A stretch of 64,000 bases of DNA from NCBI GenBank assembly GCA_035430005.1, contig DAOMFV010000006.1:1-64000 (forward strand). The letters are read 5' to 3'. The notes under the pieces are model-generated. The model worked only from the letters and a program-made list of their open reading frames with translations. It was not told the origin of the DNA and searched no databases. Each line of letters begins with the position of its first letter. Position 1 is the first letter of the stretch. The translations under genes were made by a program, and so were the position numbers. Positions 35,600-44,685 of the stretch are shown one piece after another. Source of the stretch: JAEUIE01 sp035430005. GTDB taxonomy: Bacteria; Planctomycetota; Planctomycetia; Gemmatales; HRBIN36.

Positions 35600-35861
35600 C
35601 GGGCGTATCCCCAGAGCACAAATTTCCTCTACCGCAAGGGAGAGGCGGTAACTTGAGCAATTCTATATTGGAAGGCACCTCTGAGTTAGCAGATTCGACC
35701 TGTTGTAACAACCCATCAAGTTGAGACATATCCCTAAAGTTCAAAAGATGTGTCGTGTTATGGAAGAAAATGTCGAAAAACTTTTGCGTGCGCCCAAAGC
35801 CGACATTACGGAAACACACGATTCAGTAACCTAACTGAGTTACGAACTCACCGAGACACGA

Positions 35862-36455
35862 ATGTCATTCAACTTCCAGTCCGACCCGACGCTGCTTCCC
35901 ACGATCATCGGCAGCTGCATTTTGATGTCAGAGTCATTTATCATTCTTACCAAGTTCACCCGATCGAACAGCGTTGTTTCCGGCGATCGATTTTCACTGT
36001 TGAGCATCATGGGGATCACGTTCATCAGTATCTGCCTTGCCGTACCTTTTGTCTTCTTCACCGCGCCGCAGGCTCTGCATTATCAACTCGGTTCAGCCGG
36101 GGTGATTTTGGTTTTGATGATCCTGGCTATCGGCATGACCTTGCGCTGGTGGTCAATCCGTACTCTCGGTGCCTTCTTCACGGTGAATGTCTCTGCACAT
36201 GATGATCATCAGCTCATCAATGGCGGCCCCTACGCTCTGATTCGTCATCCCTCCTACACGGGCCTGCTGCTGGAGATTCTGGCGCTGGCCATTTCTTTTC
36301 AACATGTATTCAGCCTGCTGATCATCATGGTGCCGACGATGGGAGCTCTCGTGTACCGCATTCTCATCGAAGAACGTGTGCTGCGGAATAGACTCGGTGA
36401 TTCCTACCGTATTTACCAGCAGAAGACCTATTCGCTGGTGCCGTTTGTGTTCTAA
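35862..36455 (+). CDS. Isoprenylcysteine carboxyl methyltransferase-family membrane protein
   Basis: The 197-residue protein has about five hydrophobic segments. The hallmark GPYALIRHPSYTGLLL near residues 121-136 and the EERVLRNRLGDSYRIYQQKTYSLVPFVF end define the ICMT/PEMT-type fold, which uses S-adenosylmethionine at a membrane face. The target in bacteria is usually unknown; it may be a lipid or small molecule rather than a protein. It is divergent from the acyl-CoA dehydrogenase fusion and ends 15 nt from the convergent kinase gene. Confidence 0.88.
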   Translation: MSFNFQSDPTLLPTIIGSCILMSESFIILTKFTRSNSVVSGDRFSLLSIMGITFISICLAVPFVFFTAPQALHYQLGSAGVILVLMILAIGMTLRWWSIRTLGAFFTVNVSAHDDHQLINGGPYALIRHPSYTGLLLEILALAISFQHVFSLLIIMVPTMGALVYRILIEERVLRNRLGDSYRIYQQKTYSLVPFVF

Positions 36456-36470
36456 TGTCTGATAGTGTTC

Positions 36471-39428
36471 TTATTTCAATTCGCTGAGCAAGGCTTTCCA
36501 CTCTGGAGTCTGGTGCAGCGCACTGAGCGAAGGATTCTTCGCCAATGCTTCACGTCGTTCCTTAGCCGCAAAGTAACCGTAGGAACGAGCTGCCTGGAGC
36601 CAACGTAGGGCGGCACTACGATATTGTTCTGAGAGTTGCTGTGCCTCGGCAAGCTTAAGTGATGAATCTTTGGCAATGATCATCACTGAGCGAGCGGCTC
36701 CGTTAGCAGCGAGGTAATAGAGCGTGGCGGGAGAGGGTCCCAGTTTCTCGCCTGCCAGGCATTCTTCTATCATCTTGCGGTAGTGTTTCATCATCTCAGT
36801 CGTCTGATCCTGCCCGGTACTTCTTTCCTCAACTAGTAGTTGGGTTATGTGACAGAGTCCAGGATAGTTCGGCTCATCGTGGAGGACGGATTGAATATCG
36901 ACTTTCGCCGATGCCGGCTGGCCAAGCTCTTCCTTTGCCATCGCCCGGCACATCAGCACCGCCTGCCGGTACAATTTCATCTCCTGTTCGGCTCCAGGAA
37001 CTTCCCCGACATAGTCATGCAGCATCGACAAGATTTCCTCCCAGCTTGCAATCGCCTTATCCAACTGCCTGGCATCCTGACACTGGTACGCCTGAAGGAG
37101 CCGAGCGCGGATAAGATCATAGTGGATCGGTATCTCGTTAGGATTTTCTGTGTGACAATCGTTTAATCGTGCCACGGCCAATTGATAGTGGCGTTCAGCT
37201 TCCGCAGCTTTCCCGTTCAGATGGAATGCGTAGCCTGCGTCGATATGCAGCGTCCCATAAAATCGAGTGAGCGTGATCGACTGAGGATACTTCCTAATCA
37301 AGCGATCTATGGCAGGCAACTCATTGGCGACCAGTTTAGATACCTCATCATAGCGACTTGAAGCCAACAGCAGATCAATCAGATTGATTTGTGTCCGCAG
37401 TTTTTCGATCTCAGGCATCACTTGTTTTGGCTCGTCCCTGGTGATCTCCTGCCAAAGCGCTATAGCCTGATGGTAACTCTTCTCGGCCTCGATCAGTTGC
37501 CCCATGCCGACCTGGCCATGAGCGATGTTGCCAGTGCTGGCAGCCAGGATATAGCGTGCTTCGTTCAACTCCTGGTGGCTGACCGTGAGTACTTTAGATA
37601 TCGATTGTGCTTTTTTTGCATATTGATCAGAACGGTGATAGTTTCCCTGGTCGGCCCAGGTCTTGTTCCAGTTCACGTACAACCGGGCCAGGATCAACTG
37701 ATCTTCAGGAGCTTGTTGATCCAGAAGAAGTTGCTCGATTTCTTTCCAGATCATATCCGCCTGCGAGAAGTGGCGCATGTTTTCCCGGCAGATACCTTCG
37801 TACATCAGCACATCTGCAAGCAACCGACGGTCAGCATCGCTACCCGGTCGAAGGTGATGACGTTCGCGCAAGTCAGGCATCACTGATTGCAAAAGAGGCA
37901 GAGCCTGAGCCGGCCCTTCGATGTCGTGTTTGAGCTTGGCCAGCAGATAGGTTGACTTGATCCATTTCTCATGGAGCTTGGGATCACTTGGCCGATCCAG
38001 GGAGAGTTTCTGCAATTCAGGGATGGCAATCTGGAGCAGTTCCTGTCGCAGGGGCAGCATCCCAGCCTCGCTTAGCAATCGATCTTCACTGACACGCAGA
38101 CAGAATCGATCAATGGTGAGGAAAGCAGTGTCGATCTTCTCATTGGCGATGATCAGATTCTGTTCCGCCCGTCGCCAGTAGTAAAGGCTGACCAGGGTGC
38201 CGGCGACAAAACTGATTAACAGCAGGGCGCCAAGAGCCGAAATTAAGGGGCGGCGTATGATGGCCTTGATTGAACGCTCCAGCCAACTGAGAGGCCTGGC
38301 AAGAATCGGCTGACCATCGAGGTAGCGTCGAACGTCATCGGCCAGGTGAGAAGTACTGGCATAGCGTTGAGAAGGTTCCTTCGCCAGACATTTCATGCAG
38401 ATCGTTTCAACATCGACTGGGATCGAGAGATTCAACCGACGTGGGGGAATTGGTTCGATATCTACGACCTGTCGAATGAGCTCTTCCACCGGACCACGAT
38501 GAGGCGGAGTACCGGTGATTGCTTCGTACAAGGTCGCACCCAGACCGTAGACATCGCTTCGTTGATCGACGAGTTCGGGATGCTGGATCTGTTCCGGACT
38601 CATGTACGCCGGGGTGCCGGCCAGTAGCACCTGTCTGGTCTGATCAGTCTGATTCTCTGAAGCTCGTGCCAGGCCGAAATCGGTGAGTTTGGCTTTCTGG
38701 GTATTTTCATCGATGAGGATGTTGGTAGGCTTGATATCCCGGTGGATCAGACCTGCCGCATGAGCTGCGCTTAGCCCCTCCGCGATCTCAATACACCAAT
38801 TGAGGTACTGCGAAACAGCAACGTCTTGCTGCTTGAAATACTCCTTGAGCGTCTTCCCCGGTACGTATTCCATAGCCAGATAGGGCGGTTCTCCCGGCTC
38901 GTTCTGGACAGCATAGATGCCCACCACATGGTCGTGATGGATACTGGCTACCGCCTGGGCCTCACGGATGACACGACTTCTCGAAGACAGATCTCCCGGC
39001 GGCGGCCAGAGCACCTTTAGAGCCACCAGACGTTTCAGCATCGTGTCGTAGCCAAGAAGCACTACTCCCATTCCACCACGACCGAGGACTCTCTTGATTC
39101 GGTAGGCACCGAGTTGACCCAGGTCGCCTTCCTGCAGCGCAGGCTTGAGAAAGGAAAGAACCTCGTCAGCCCCATACCCTTCGTGAGTTGATTTCAAGAG
39201 TTGGGATAACAACCAGGGGGGCGGCGCTTCCGTCGAACTTGTCTTTTTGTCATGACTGAACGAATGAAGAGATTGATCACCGGTCAAGGATTCAAGCCGG
39301 GCCTGGCATGCCTGACAGTCTTCAATATGTGACGTGACAATCGTTTGCTGCTCATCGGAAAGAGTCGCAGCCAGCAGGCTTTCCAGAGTTTTATGAGGTG
39401 GACAACTCAGCTCTTTCATTGGAATCAT
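36471..39428 (-). CDS. Ser/Thr protein kinase with N-terminal zinc-finger and TPR-like tail
   Basis: A 985-residue membrane kinase. Residues 8-45 hold a zinc-finger anti-sigma-like motif (H-x3-C-x2-C, HIEDCQACQ). The kinase domain covers about 108-375, with YRIKRVLGRGGMGVVLLGYD, the VALKVLW lysine, HRDIKPTNIL and DFGLARA, plus a Pro-rich APE-like MSPEQ segment. A single membrane helix follows (about 393-417), then about 560 residues of helical, TPR-like repeats. AGGA precedes the ATG. The sigma factor gene upstream overlaps it by 38 nt, so this is a coupled sigma-kinase pair, probably a signalling system in which the kinase acts as regulator. Confidence 0.93.
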   Translation of the reverse strand: MIPMKELSCPPHKTLESLLAATLSDEQQTIVTSHIEDCQACQARLESLTGDQSLHSFSHDKKTSSTEAPPPWLLSQLLKSTHEGYGADEVLSFLKPALQEGDLGQLGAYRIKRVLGRGGMGVVLLGYDTMLKRLVALKVLWPPPGDLSSRSRVIREAQAVASIHHDHVVGIYAVQNEPGEPPYLAMEYVPGKTLKEYFKQQDVAVSQYLNWCIEIAEGLSAAHAAGLIHRDIKPTNILIDENTQKAKLTDFGLARASENQTDQTRQVLLAGTPAYMSPEQIQHPELVDQRSDVYGLGATLYEAITGTPPHRGPVEELIRQVVDIEPIPPRRLNLSIPVDVETICMKCLAKEPSQRYASTSHLADDVRRYLDGQPILARPLSWLERSIKAIIRRPLISALGALLLISFVAGTLVSLYYWRRAEQNLIIANEKIDTAFLTIDRFCLRVSEDRLLSEAGMLPLRQELLQIAIPELQKLSLDRPSDPKLHEKWIKSTYLLAKLKHDIEGPAQALPLLQSVMPDLRERHHLRPGSDADRRLLADVLMYEGICRENMRHFSQADMIWKEIEQLLLDQQAPEDQLILARLYVNWNKTWADQGNYHRSDQYAKKAQSISKVLTVSHQELNEARYILAASTGNIAHGQVGMGQLIEAEKSYHQAIALWQEITRDEPKQVMPEIEKLRTQINLIDLLLASSRYDEVSKLVANELPAIDRLIRKYPQSITLTRFYGTLHIDAGYAFHLNGKAAEAERHYQLAVARLNDCHTENPNEIPIHYDLIRARLLQAYQCQDARQLDKAIASWEEILSMLHDYVGEVPGAEQEMKLYRQAVLMCRAMAKEELGQPASAKVDIQSVLHDEPNYPGLCHITQLLVEERSTGQDQTTEMMKHYRKMIEECLAGEKLGPSPATLYYLAANGAARSVMIIAKDSSLKLAEAQQLSEQYRSAALRWLQAARSYGYFAAKERREALAKNPSLSALHQTPEWKALLSELK

Positions 39429-40050
39429 CTTGTCCTGTATTCTGTAGAGGAGTCAGGTGGGGGATGTCTTCCGCAAGGTGCAGTATTTCTTCCCTCAATC
39501 GTTTCAGGACCCGGGACTTGGCGACATAGACCATGGCCACAGGCATGGAAAGCAGTCTGGCTGTCTCTGCGGCGCTGAGGTTCTCCCTCCAGGTTTGGGT
39601 AAACGCCTGCCAGGTATGCTCCTCGAACTCTCCCTGAATACGAGTCAATGTCGTTTGTAGGAGATCGTTGTTAAAGTGATCGGCCCAGTCGGCATCGCCC
39701 TGAGCGGCGGGCAGATTGGCCAATAGCTGGGTATCGTCGGTGGTGCCCGGTCGAACCCTCCTGAAGAATCGTGACAGCTTGCTTCTGACAACACTGCCGA
39801 GCCAATCGCGGAATCGTCCCCGTTCGGGTTGATACTCGAAGGCAGTGATGGAACGATTAACCTGCAGGAGCACCTCTTGAGCCACCTCCGCCGCATCCGC
39901 CTCCTGCAGTTGGTGCTTGCGGCAGTATCGGTAGATCAGCGGAGTATAGACCTCCACGAACAGTACCCACGCACCAGCATCACGAGCATCACGCAGCCTG
40001 AGCAACAGGCTGGGGTGCGTATGCAGTAGCGAGGACGGATCGTCTATCAC
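39391..40050 (-). CDS. ECF-type sigma factor
   Basis: The 219-residue protein has region 2 (WVLFVEVYTPLIYRYCRKHQLQEADAAEVAQEVLLQV, about 28-66, then GRFRDWLGSVVRSKLSRFFRR) and region 4 (WQAFTQTWRENLSAAETARLLSMPVAMVYVAKSRVLKRL, about 148-186). It directs RNA polymerase to a specific promoter set. This is the longer planctomycete form that goes with Ser/Thr kinases. It overlaps the kinase by 38 nt. The first ATG is used; the C-terminal tail past region 4 (about 30 residues) is unusual and could bind the partner. Confidence 0.93.
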   Translation of the reverse strand: MIDDPSSLLHTHPSLLLRLRDARDAGAWVLFVEVYTPLIYRYCRKHQLQEADAAEVAQEVLLQVNRSITAFEYQPERGRFRDWLGSVVRSKLSRFFRRVRPGTTDDTQLLANLPAAQGDADWADHFNNDLLQTTLTRIQGEFEEHTWQAFTQTWRENLSAAETARLLSMPVAMVYVAKSRVLKRLREEILHLAEDIPHLTPLQNTGQDDSNERAELSTS

Positions 40051-40250
40051 AGAATAACCTTGTTATGGTTTGTTCTTGCACGCCGGGCCAGGAGAATCAG
40101 ACACACGTTTGTACCGAAGCTCATTCGATCATACTGACTTTCATCTCCAGTCTCAACACAATCCATTCGCTGGCAAATAGCTTCCCATTGTTGTCAGGCA
40201 TTTGCCTATAACAATGCTAGTTCTCGGTTCCAACACCTTGAGAGATTGCC
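40051..40250. other. Divergent intergenic region
   Basis: Two hundred nucleotides between the divergent sigma factor and oxidoreductase genes. It must hold their promoters. I see no coding frame, repeat or hairpin of note. Confidence 0.4.
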
Positions 40251-41273
40251 ATGGCCTCTTCCGTTGCCCGTCGCATCGTTCTCGCCGCAAGGCCCAAGGG
40301 GAAGCCACAACCTGGTGACTTTCGTTTGGAAGAGATGCCGATTCCCACGCCTGGTGAGGGGCAGGTGTTGTTGGGTGTTCAGTACCTATCGCTGGACCCC
40401 TATATGCGGGGACGCATGGATGATCGAAAGTCCTATGTGAGGCCGGTACAGTTGGGCGAGGTAATGGCAGGTGAGAACGTGGCCAAAGTGCTGGCATCGA
40501 ATAACCCCAAGTTTGCTGTCGGTGAGTTCGTGACTACACAAACGGGCTGGTTGACACATGCCGTCTCGGATGGCACTGGGATGCGGAAGCTCGATCCCAA
40601 AGAAGCCCCGGTAACGACTGCCCTTGGTGTGCTGGGGATGCCTGGCTTCACCGCTTATTCAGGGCTGTATATCATCGGCAAACCGAAGGCCGGGGAGACG
40701 GTCGTGGTCGCATCCGCCAGCGGACCTGTCGGGGCGCTCGTGGGGCAGCTTGCCAAGATTGTGGGAGCGCGAGCCGTTGGCATTGCCGGCGGGCTGGCGA
40801 AATGTGCCTACGTCAAGAATGAACTCAACTTCGATGCCTGTATCGATCATCGTGCCGCCGATATGCCCGCTCAACTGAAAGAAGCATGCCCCAAGGGGAT
40901 AGATGTCTATTTTGAAAACGTCGGTGGGGCGATTTGGCAAGCGGTGTTGCCTTTGCTCAACAAGTTCGCCCGAGTTCCCGTTTGTGGATTGATCGCCCAA
41001 TACAACGATGAAAAGGCGCCTGAGAGCAAGGATCGTCTGCCTGCGACCATGCGAGAAATACTCACTCGCAGCCTGACGCTGCGTGGCTTCATAAACTTTG
41101 AGTTCTACGATCAGTTCCCCAAGTTCCGGCAGGAAGTAAGCGGCTTGATCGCCGAAGGCAAAGTCAAATATAAGGAAGACATCGTCGAGGGGCTGGAGAA
41201 GGCACCCGAAGCGTTCATGGGACTGCTCGAAGGAAAGAACTTCGGCAAGCTCCTGATTAGGGTCAGCACCTAG
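40251..41273 (+). CDS. NADP-dependent oxidoreductase, zinc-independent MDR family
   Basis: The 340-residue protein is a medium-chain reductase of the leukotriene B4 dehydrogenase/CurA-like type. Signatures are SLDPYMRGRMDD near residue 44, GVLGMPGFTAYSGLYIIGKPKAGETVVVASASGPVGALVGQLAKIVGARAVGIAGG (the nucleotide-binding Rossmann strand and glycine-rich loop, about 125-180) and YFENVGG near 220. No zinc-binding cysteines are present. It probably reduces the double bond of alpha,beta-unsaturated ketones or aldehydes with NADPH. It is a single gene with a GAGA just upstream of the ATG. Confidence 0.93.
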   Translation: MASSVARRIVLAARPKGKPQPGDFRLEEMPIPTPGEGQVLLGVQYLSLDPYMRGRMDDRKSYVRPVQLGEVMAGENVAKVLASNNPKFAVGEFVTTQTGWLTHAVSDGTGMRKLDPKEAPVTTALGVLGMPGFTAYSGLYIIGKPKAGETVVVASASGPVGALVGQLAKIVGARAVGIAGGLAKCAYVKNELNFDACIDHRAADMPAQLKEACPKGIDVYFENVGGAIWQAVLPLLNKFARVPVCGLIAQYNDEKAPESKDRLPATMREILTRSLTLRGFINFEFYDQFPKFRQEVSGLIAEGKVKYKEDIVEGLEKAPEAFMGLLEGKNFGKLLIRVST

Positions 41274-41483
41274 TGTTTTGTTTACCAGCCCTTAATCATC
41301 TCAAAAGAGGTGTCCCAAGTCGGACTTTCTCACAAATCGTGCGTACCATATATACTGTGTTTATCGAATAGTCCGGGAATAACCTGCGACACAAACAGGG
41401 CTGAATTCATAACGTATTGGTAAGTACATTCGGCTCCACCCCTGTTTCAAGGCGAAGTGGAGCATCCCTTTTGAGGAAATCGG

Positions 41484-42596
41484 TTGTCGTACACGATCAC
41501 CACGATGATTTATGAGTACCGCCGTTTCATCACGGGGGTGATTGCCGTGGCGTTCAGCCTGGTGCTCATGCTCATTCAGGGCGGCCTGCTGATAGGCCTG
41601 TTCGCCGTCACTTCATGGCCGGTGGACTACACCAGCGCCGATATCTGGATCGGAGCCCCTTCTGTTATCAGTGTGGACGTAGGCAGCCCTATTCCTGAAG
41701 CCTATTTAACTCGATTGAATCAACCCGAAATAGCCCGTACTGAACCTCTGCACCTGGCCTTTTCCTTCTGGACCAAGCCCAGCGGCGGTTCGGAACTGTG
41801 CATCGTGATCGGCTCTCGGTTGGAAGAGGGTTCCCTAGGACTCATGAAACAGCTAACCCCTGAGCTACGCACCCTATTACAGGAACCGGGCAGCGTCGTG
41901 GTGGATAAGTCTGATCTGAAGCGTCTCGGCGTGGAAAAGGTAGGGGACACCGCACAGATCATGGGCCATCGGGTTCGCATCGTGGGCATGACCAATACGG
42001 TCAAGAGCATGGCTGGGCCGCTCATCTTTTGTTCGCTGGATACCGCCCGACCGCTTCTGCATCTGGACAAAGATCACACCATTTACATCCTGGCCAAGTG
42101 CCACAAGCCCGAAGACGCCCCCAAGGTGGTGGAGGAACTGAAAAAGTACCCTACCATGGCACCGTTCACTACGAATGAGTTCTCACTACGTACTCGAATG
42201 CATTGGCTGACCATGACCAAGGGCGGCATTGCCATTGGCTATGCGGCATCATTGGGGTTGCTGGTTGGCGCTATGATCACCAGTCAAACGCTTTATGCAG
42301 CCACGCTGGCTGCGCTGAAAGAGTACGCCGTGCTTTGGGCGCTCGGTATCTCCCGAAAACGGGTGGCTCGGTGCATCATGGAACAGACACTCTGTGTTGG
42401 TATTCTTGGCATACTCATTGGTTTGCCGGTATCCTACGGTCTGGCTCAAGGAGCAGAATATCTGGGTGCCCCGGTACAGATCTCCTTGTGGGTGATCTCC
42501 ATCGGCGTCACGGTCATCATGATCATGACTCTTCTGGCAGGCTTGGCTGCTCTTCGATCACTGCGGCTGATTGAGCCAAGTGTCCTCTTACGTTGA
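41484..42596 (+). CDS. DevC-like ABC transporter permease
   Basis: The 370-residue protein has one N-terminal helix, a large periplasmic part (about 40-245, a MacB-type extracellular domain) and three C-terminal helices (about 252-275, 300-320, 335-360). This is the FtsX/MacB layout of DevC proteins. The TTG at 41484 is used because GAGGAAA lies 5 nt before it. It is the first gene of a permease-ATPase-adaptor set resembling cyanobacterial DevBCA, an exporter of glycolipids or other amphiphiles. A GCTCCAC/GTGGAGC inverted repeat (41433-41463) lies just upstream. Confidence 0.88.
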   Translation: MSYTITTMIYEYRRFITGVIAVAFSLVLMLIQGGLLIGLFAVTSWPVDYTSADIWIGAPSVISVDVGSPIPEAYLTRLNQPEIARTEPLHLAFSFWTKPSGGSELCIVIGSRLEEGSLGLMKQLTPELRTLLQEPGSVVVDKSDLKRLGVEKVGDTAQIMGHRVRIVGMTNTVKSMAGPLIFCSLDTARPLLHLDKDHTIYILAKCHKPEDAPKVVEELKKYPTMAPFTTNEFSLRTRMHWLTMTKGGIAIGYAASLGLLVGAMITSQTLYAATLAALKEYAVLWALGISRKRVARCIMEQTLCVGILGILIGLPVSYGLAQGAEYLGAPVQISLWVISIGVTVIMIMTLLAGLAALRSLRLIEPSVLLR

Positions 42597-42602
42597 GGTG
42601 GT

Positions 42603-43361
42603 ATGAGTTCAGACCAGGACTATCCTGTTTTGCAGGGCCATCAGCTTTTCCGAGCTTTTGGCTCCGGTGCGGAACGTACCGTGGCGCTCGATTCCACTTC
42701 GATCAACCTCTATCCGGGGCAGTTCACCCTCCTCATGGGGCCTTCCGGCAGCGGCAAATCGACCCTTCTGGCGATACTCTCGGCTCTGCTGCCTCCCGAT
42801 TCGGGACAGGTTGTTGTTGATGGACGCGATATCTGGTCGATGTCCGACGCCGAACGAGTGCAGATGCGCAGCGACCACTTTGGTTTTGTCTTCCAGGGGT
42901 ACAACCTTTTCCCGGCACTCAATGCCCGGCAACAACTCGAAATTGTGCTACGCTGGGGCCAGCATGTGTCGGCTCGGGAAGCTCGCAGTCGATCGATGGC
43001 TATCCTGGAACGGCTGGGACTGGGCAAGAAGATGAACCTTCGACCTAACCAGATGTCGGGTGGCGAGAAACAGCGGGTAGCCATTGCCCGTGCCCTGGTG
43101 AAGAACCCACGTATCTGTTTCGCCGATGAACCGACCAGCAATCTCGACTGGGCACATGGCGAAAACGTGGTGAGGCTTCTTAAAGAAATGGTGAATGAAC
43201 TCAATCTCAGTCTGCTGGTGGTGACGCATGACCATCGCTTGGAGCCGTTTGCTGATCGCATTCTGTACTTGGAGGATGGTCATCTACTGGAACGCGAGAT
43301 GAGTGAACAAGCAGTGGCAGCCTACCAGAGCGGATCAGAGTCGTGGGAACAGGAGAGATAG
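42603..43361 (+). CDS. DevA/LolD-like ABC transporter ATPase
   Basis: The 252-residue protein is a standard ABC ATPase: Walker A GPSGSGKST near residue 47, Q-loop FGFVFQGYN near 98, signature MSGGEKQRVAIARAL near 148, Walker B RICFADEPTSNLD near 170, and switch HDH near 210. The family (MacB/LolD/DevA) powers MacB-type permeases such as the gene before it, 6 nt away. The stop lies 2 nt before the ATG of the adaptor gene, so the three form one operon. Confidence 0.96.
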   Translation: MSSDQDYPVLQGHQLFRAFGSGAERTVALDSTSINLYPGQFTLLMGPSGSGKSTLLAILSALLPPDSGQVVVDGRDIWSMSDAERVQMRSDHFGFVFQGYNLFPALNARQQLEIVLRWGQHVSAREARSRSMAILERLGLGKKMNLRPNQMSGGEKQRVAIARALVKNPRICFADEPTSNLDWAHGENVVRLLKEMVNELNLSLLVVTHDHRLEPFADRILYLEDGHLLEREMSEQAVAAYQSGSESWEQER

Positions 43362-43363
43362 GA

Positions 43364-44464
43364 ATGGTTGGACTGTCTAGTAGCTATTGTGGACGATTGA
43401 CCGGCGGGCTTTGCCTGCTGGCGAGCCTGACGGCGTGTCTGCCGGCACGGGCCTGGCAGACGAATGCCACGCAGGCTGCACCCGGCTCATCACACCCCAC
43501 GGTCATCGTCGCCATGGGTCTGGTCGATGTAGAGCAGGGTATCGCTCGACTGACCAGCCAAATGCCCGGCAGAATCGTTCGCATCGAAGCTAAAGAGAAT
43601 CAAACGTATGAACCAGGCGCAGTGCTATTAGTCGTAGACGACAGCACCCCCAAACTCAAACTGGCCCAGGCGGAGTTGGCTTTGAAAGTAGTAGAAGGCA
43701 AAGTGACTCAGGCCAAAGCAGGTATACAGATTGCGGAGGCGGAAAAGCGTGCCCAGGGTGTAGCCATCGAAGTCGCCAAAGCCAGAGAGCAAACTTACAA
43801 ACGCCGTCAGGAAGATGCTAAAACTCTCGAGATTCCCGGAGAGACCAAGAAGGCTCTGGAAGACGCCGTCCGTGACACCGCATTCCTGGTCAAGAGTGAA
43901 AATGAGAAACTGCTCGTCGTCGAAAGCAAATTGCAGTATGCCCGTACTGAGGAAGCTCAGGCCAAACTACAGGTGCAAGTGTATCAAGAGCAGGTGAACG
44001 AAGCGAAAAAAGCAGTGGATGACTGCGTGCTGAAGGCTCCTTACAAAGGCAAAGTCCTTAGAGTGCGTGCCCGGCTGGGTGAACTCACTGCGCCGGTCCA
44101 TCCTGAGCCGCTCATCGAATATTGTCCCGATGCTCTGCGAATCATTCGAGCCGAGGTGGCCCAGGAGTTTGCGCATTCGGTCAACGTGGGTCAGTCCTGC
44201 AAGATCACCGATGACAGCAGGAACAACAGCGGCGCCTGGACCGGTCGCATTCAGCGCATCGGCGACTGGTATTCGCCTCGGCGATCCAATCTGTTCGAGC
44301 CGCTGCAAATGAACGATGTCAGGACGTTGGAATGCATCGTCACGGTCGATCCAGGCGGCGAACCGTTGCGCATCGGCCAGCGAATGCGGATCAGCATTGA
44401 TACAGCATCAATCCCCACCAAACCGGCAGACGTCAAAACGCCGGTCGAAACCACGAAGAAGTAA
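43364..44464 (+). CDS. HlyD/DevB-like membrane fusion protein
   Basis: The 366-residue protein has a signal sequence (about residues 1-33, with SLTAC in it, possibly lipid-modified). It is a typical periplasmic adaptor: a lipoyl-like half (GRIVRIEAKENQTYEPGAVLLVVDD), a long alpha-hairpin of KAKVTQAKAG/AEKRAQ-type coiled coil (about 95-220), the returning lipoyl half (VLKAPYKGKVLRVRARLGE) and a C-terminal beta-barrel. It would link the ABC permease to an outer membrane channel. ATG 43364 has GGAGAG upstream; a GTG at 43343 inside the ATPase gene is less likely. Confidence 0.9.
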   Translation: MVGLSSSYCGRLTGGLCLLASLTACLPARAWQTNATQAAPGSSHPTVIVAMGLVDVEQGIARLTSQMPGRIVRIEAKENQTYEPGAVLLVVDDSTPKLKLAQAELALKVVEGKVTQAKAGIQIAEAEKRAQGVAIEVAKAREQTYKRRQEDAKTLEIPGETKKALEDAVRDTAFLVKSENEKLLVVESKLQYARTEEAQAKLQVQVYQEQVNEAKKAVDDCVLKAPYKGKVLRVRARLGELTAPVHPEPLIEYCPDALRIIRAEVAQEFAHSVNVGQSCKITDDSRNNSGAWTGRIQRIGDWYSPRRSNLFEPLQMNDVRTLECIVTVDPGGEPLRIGQRMRISIDTASIPTKPADVKTPVETTKK

Positions 44465-44501
44465 GTGATCTGGTAAATCACGAAGCACCTGTTGAATAAC
44501 A

Positions 44502-44599
44502 GTGGCAGGGGTCAGCGGTACGCCGCTGACCCCTGTTGAATGTGCAAAATCCTGGCTGCTTCGCAGTGGTCACGATGAGTACATCGTGATCACTGCCAC
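44502..44599. repeat. 98-bp double-hairpin element, copy 3
   Basis: GTGG; hairpin CAGGGGTCAGCGG/CCGCTGACCCCTG, 13 perfect pairs with loop TACG (44506-44535); 28-nt spacer (44536-44563); hairpin CAGTGGTCACGATG/CATCGTGATCACTG with one G-T pair and loop AGTA (44564-44595); CCAC. Compared with copy 2, several paired positions in the second stem change together. It lies between the convergent adaptor and YCII genes. Confidence 0.9.
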
Positions 44600-44685
44600 G
44601 GTTTTCCACGGGCTCCTAAGCGATCTGCATCGCAAATAACGGAGTGGCCCGAGCAAATGCTCCGGCCATTACTTTCCCCTCAGTA

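Noticed and set aside
41433..41463. GCTCCAC/GTGGAGC as an operator of the DevBCA-like operon
   Set aside because: A 7-bp arm pair with a 17-nt spacer is not distinctive enough, and a decent promoter was not found beside it; it is only mentioned with the gene.
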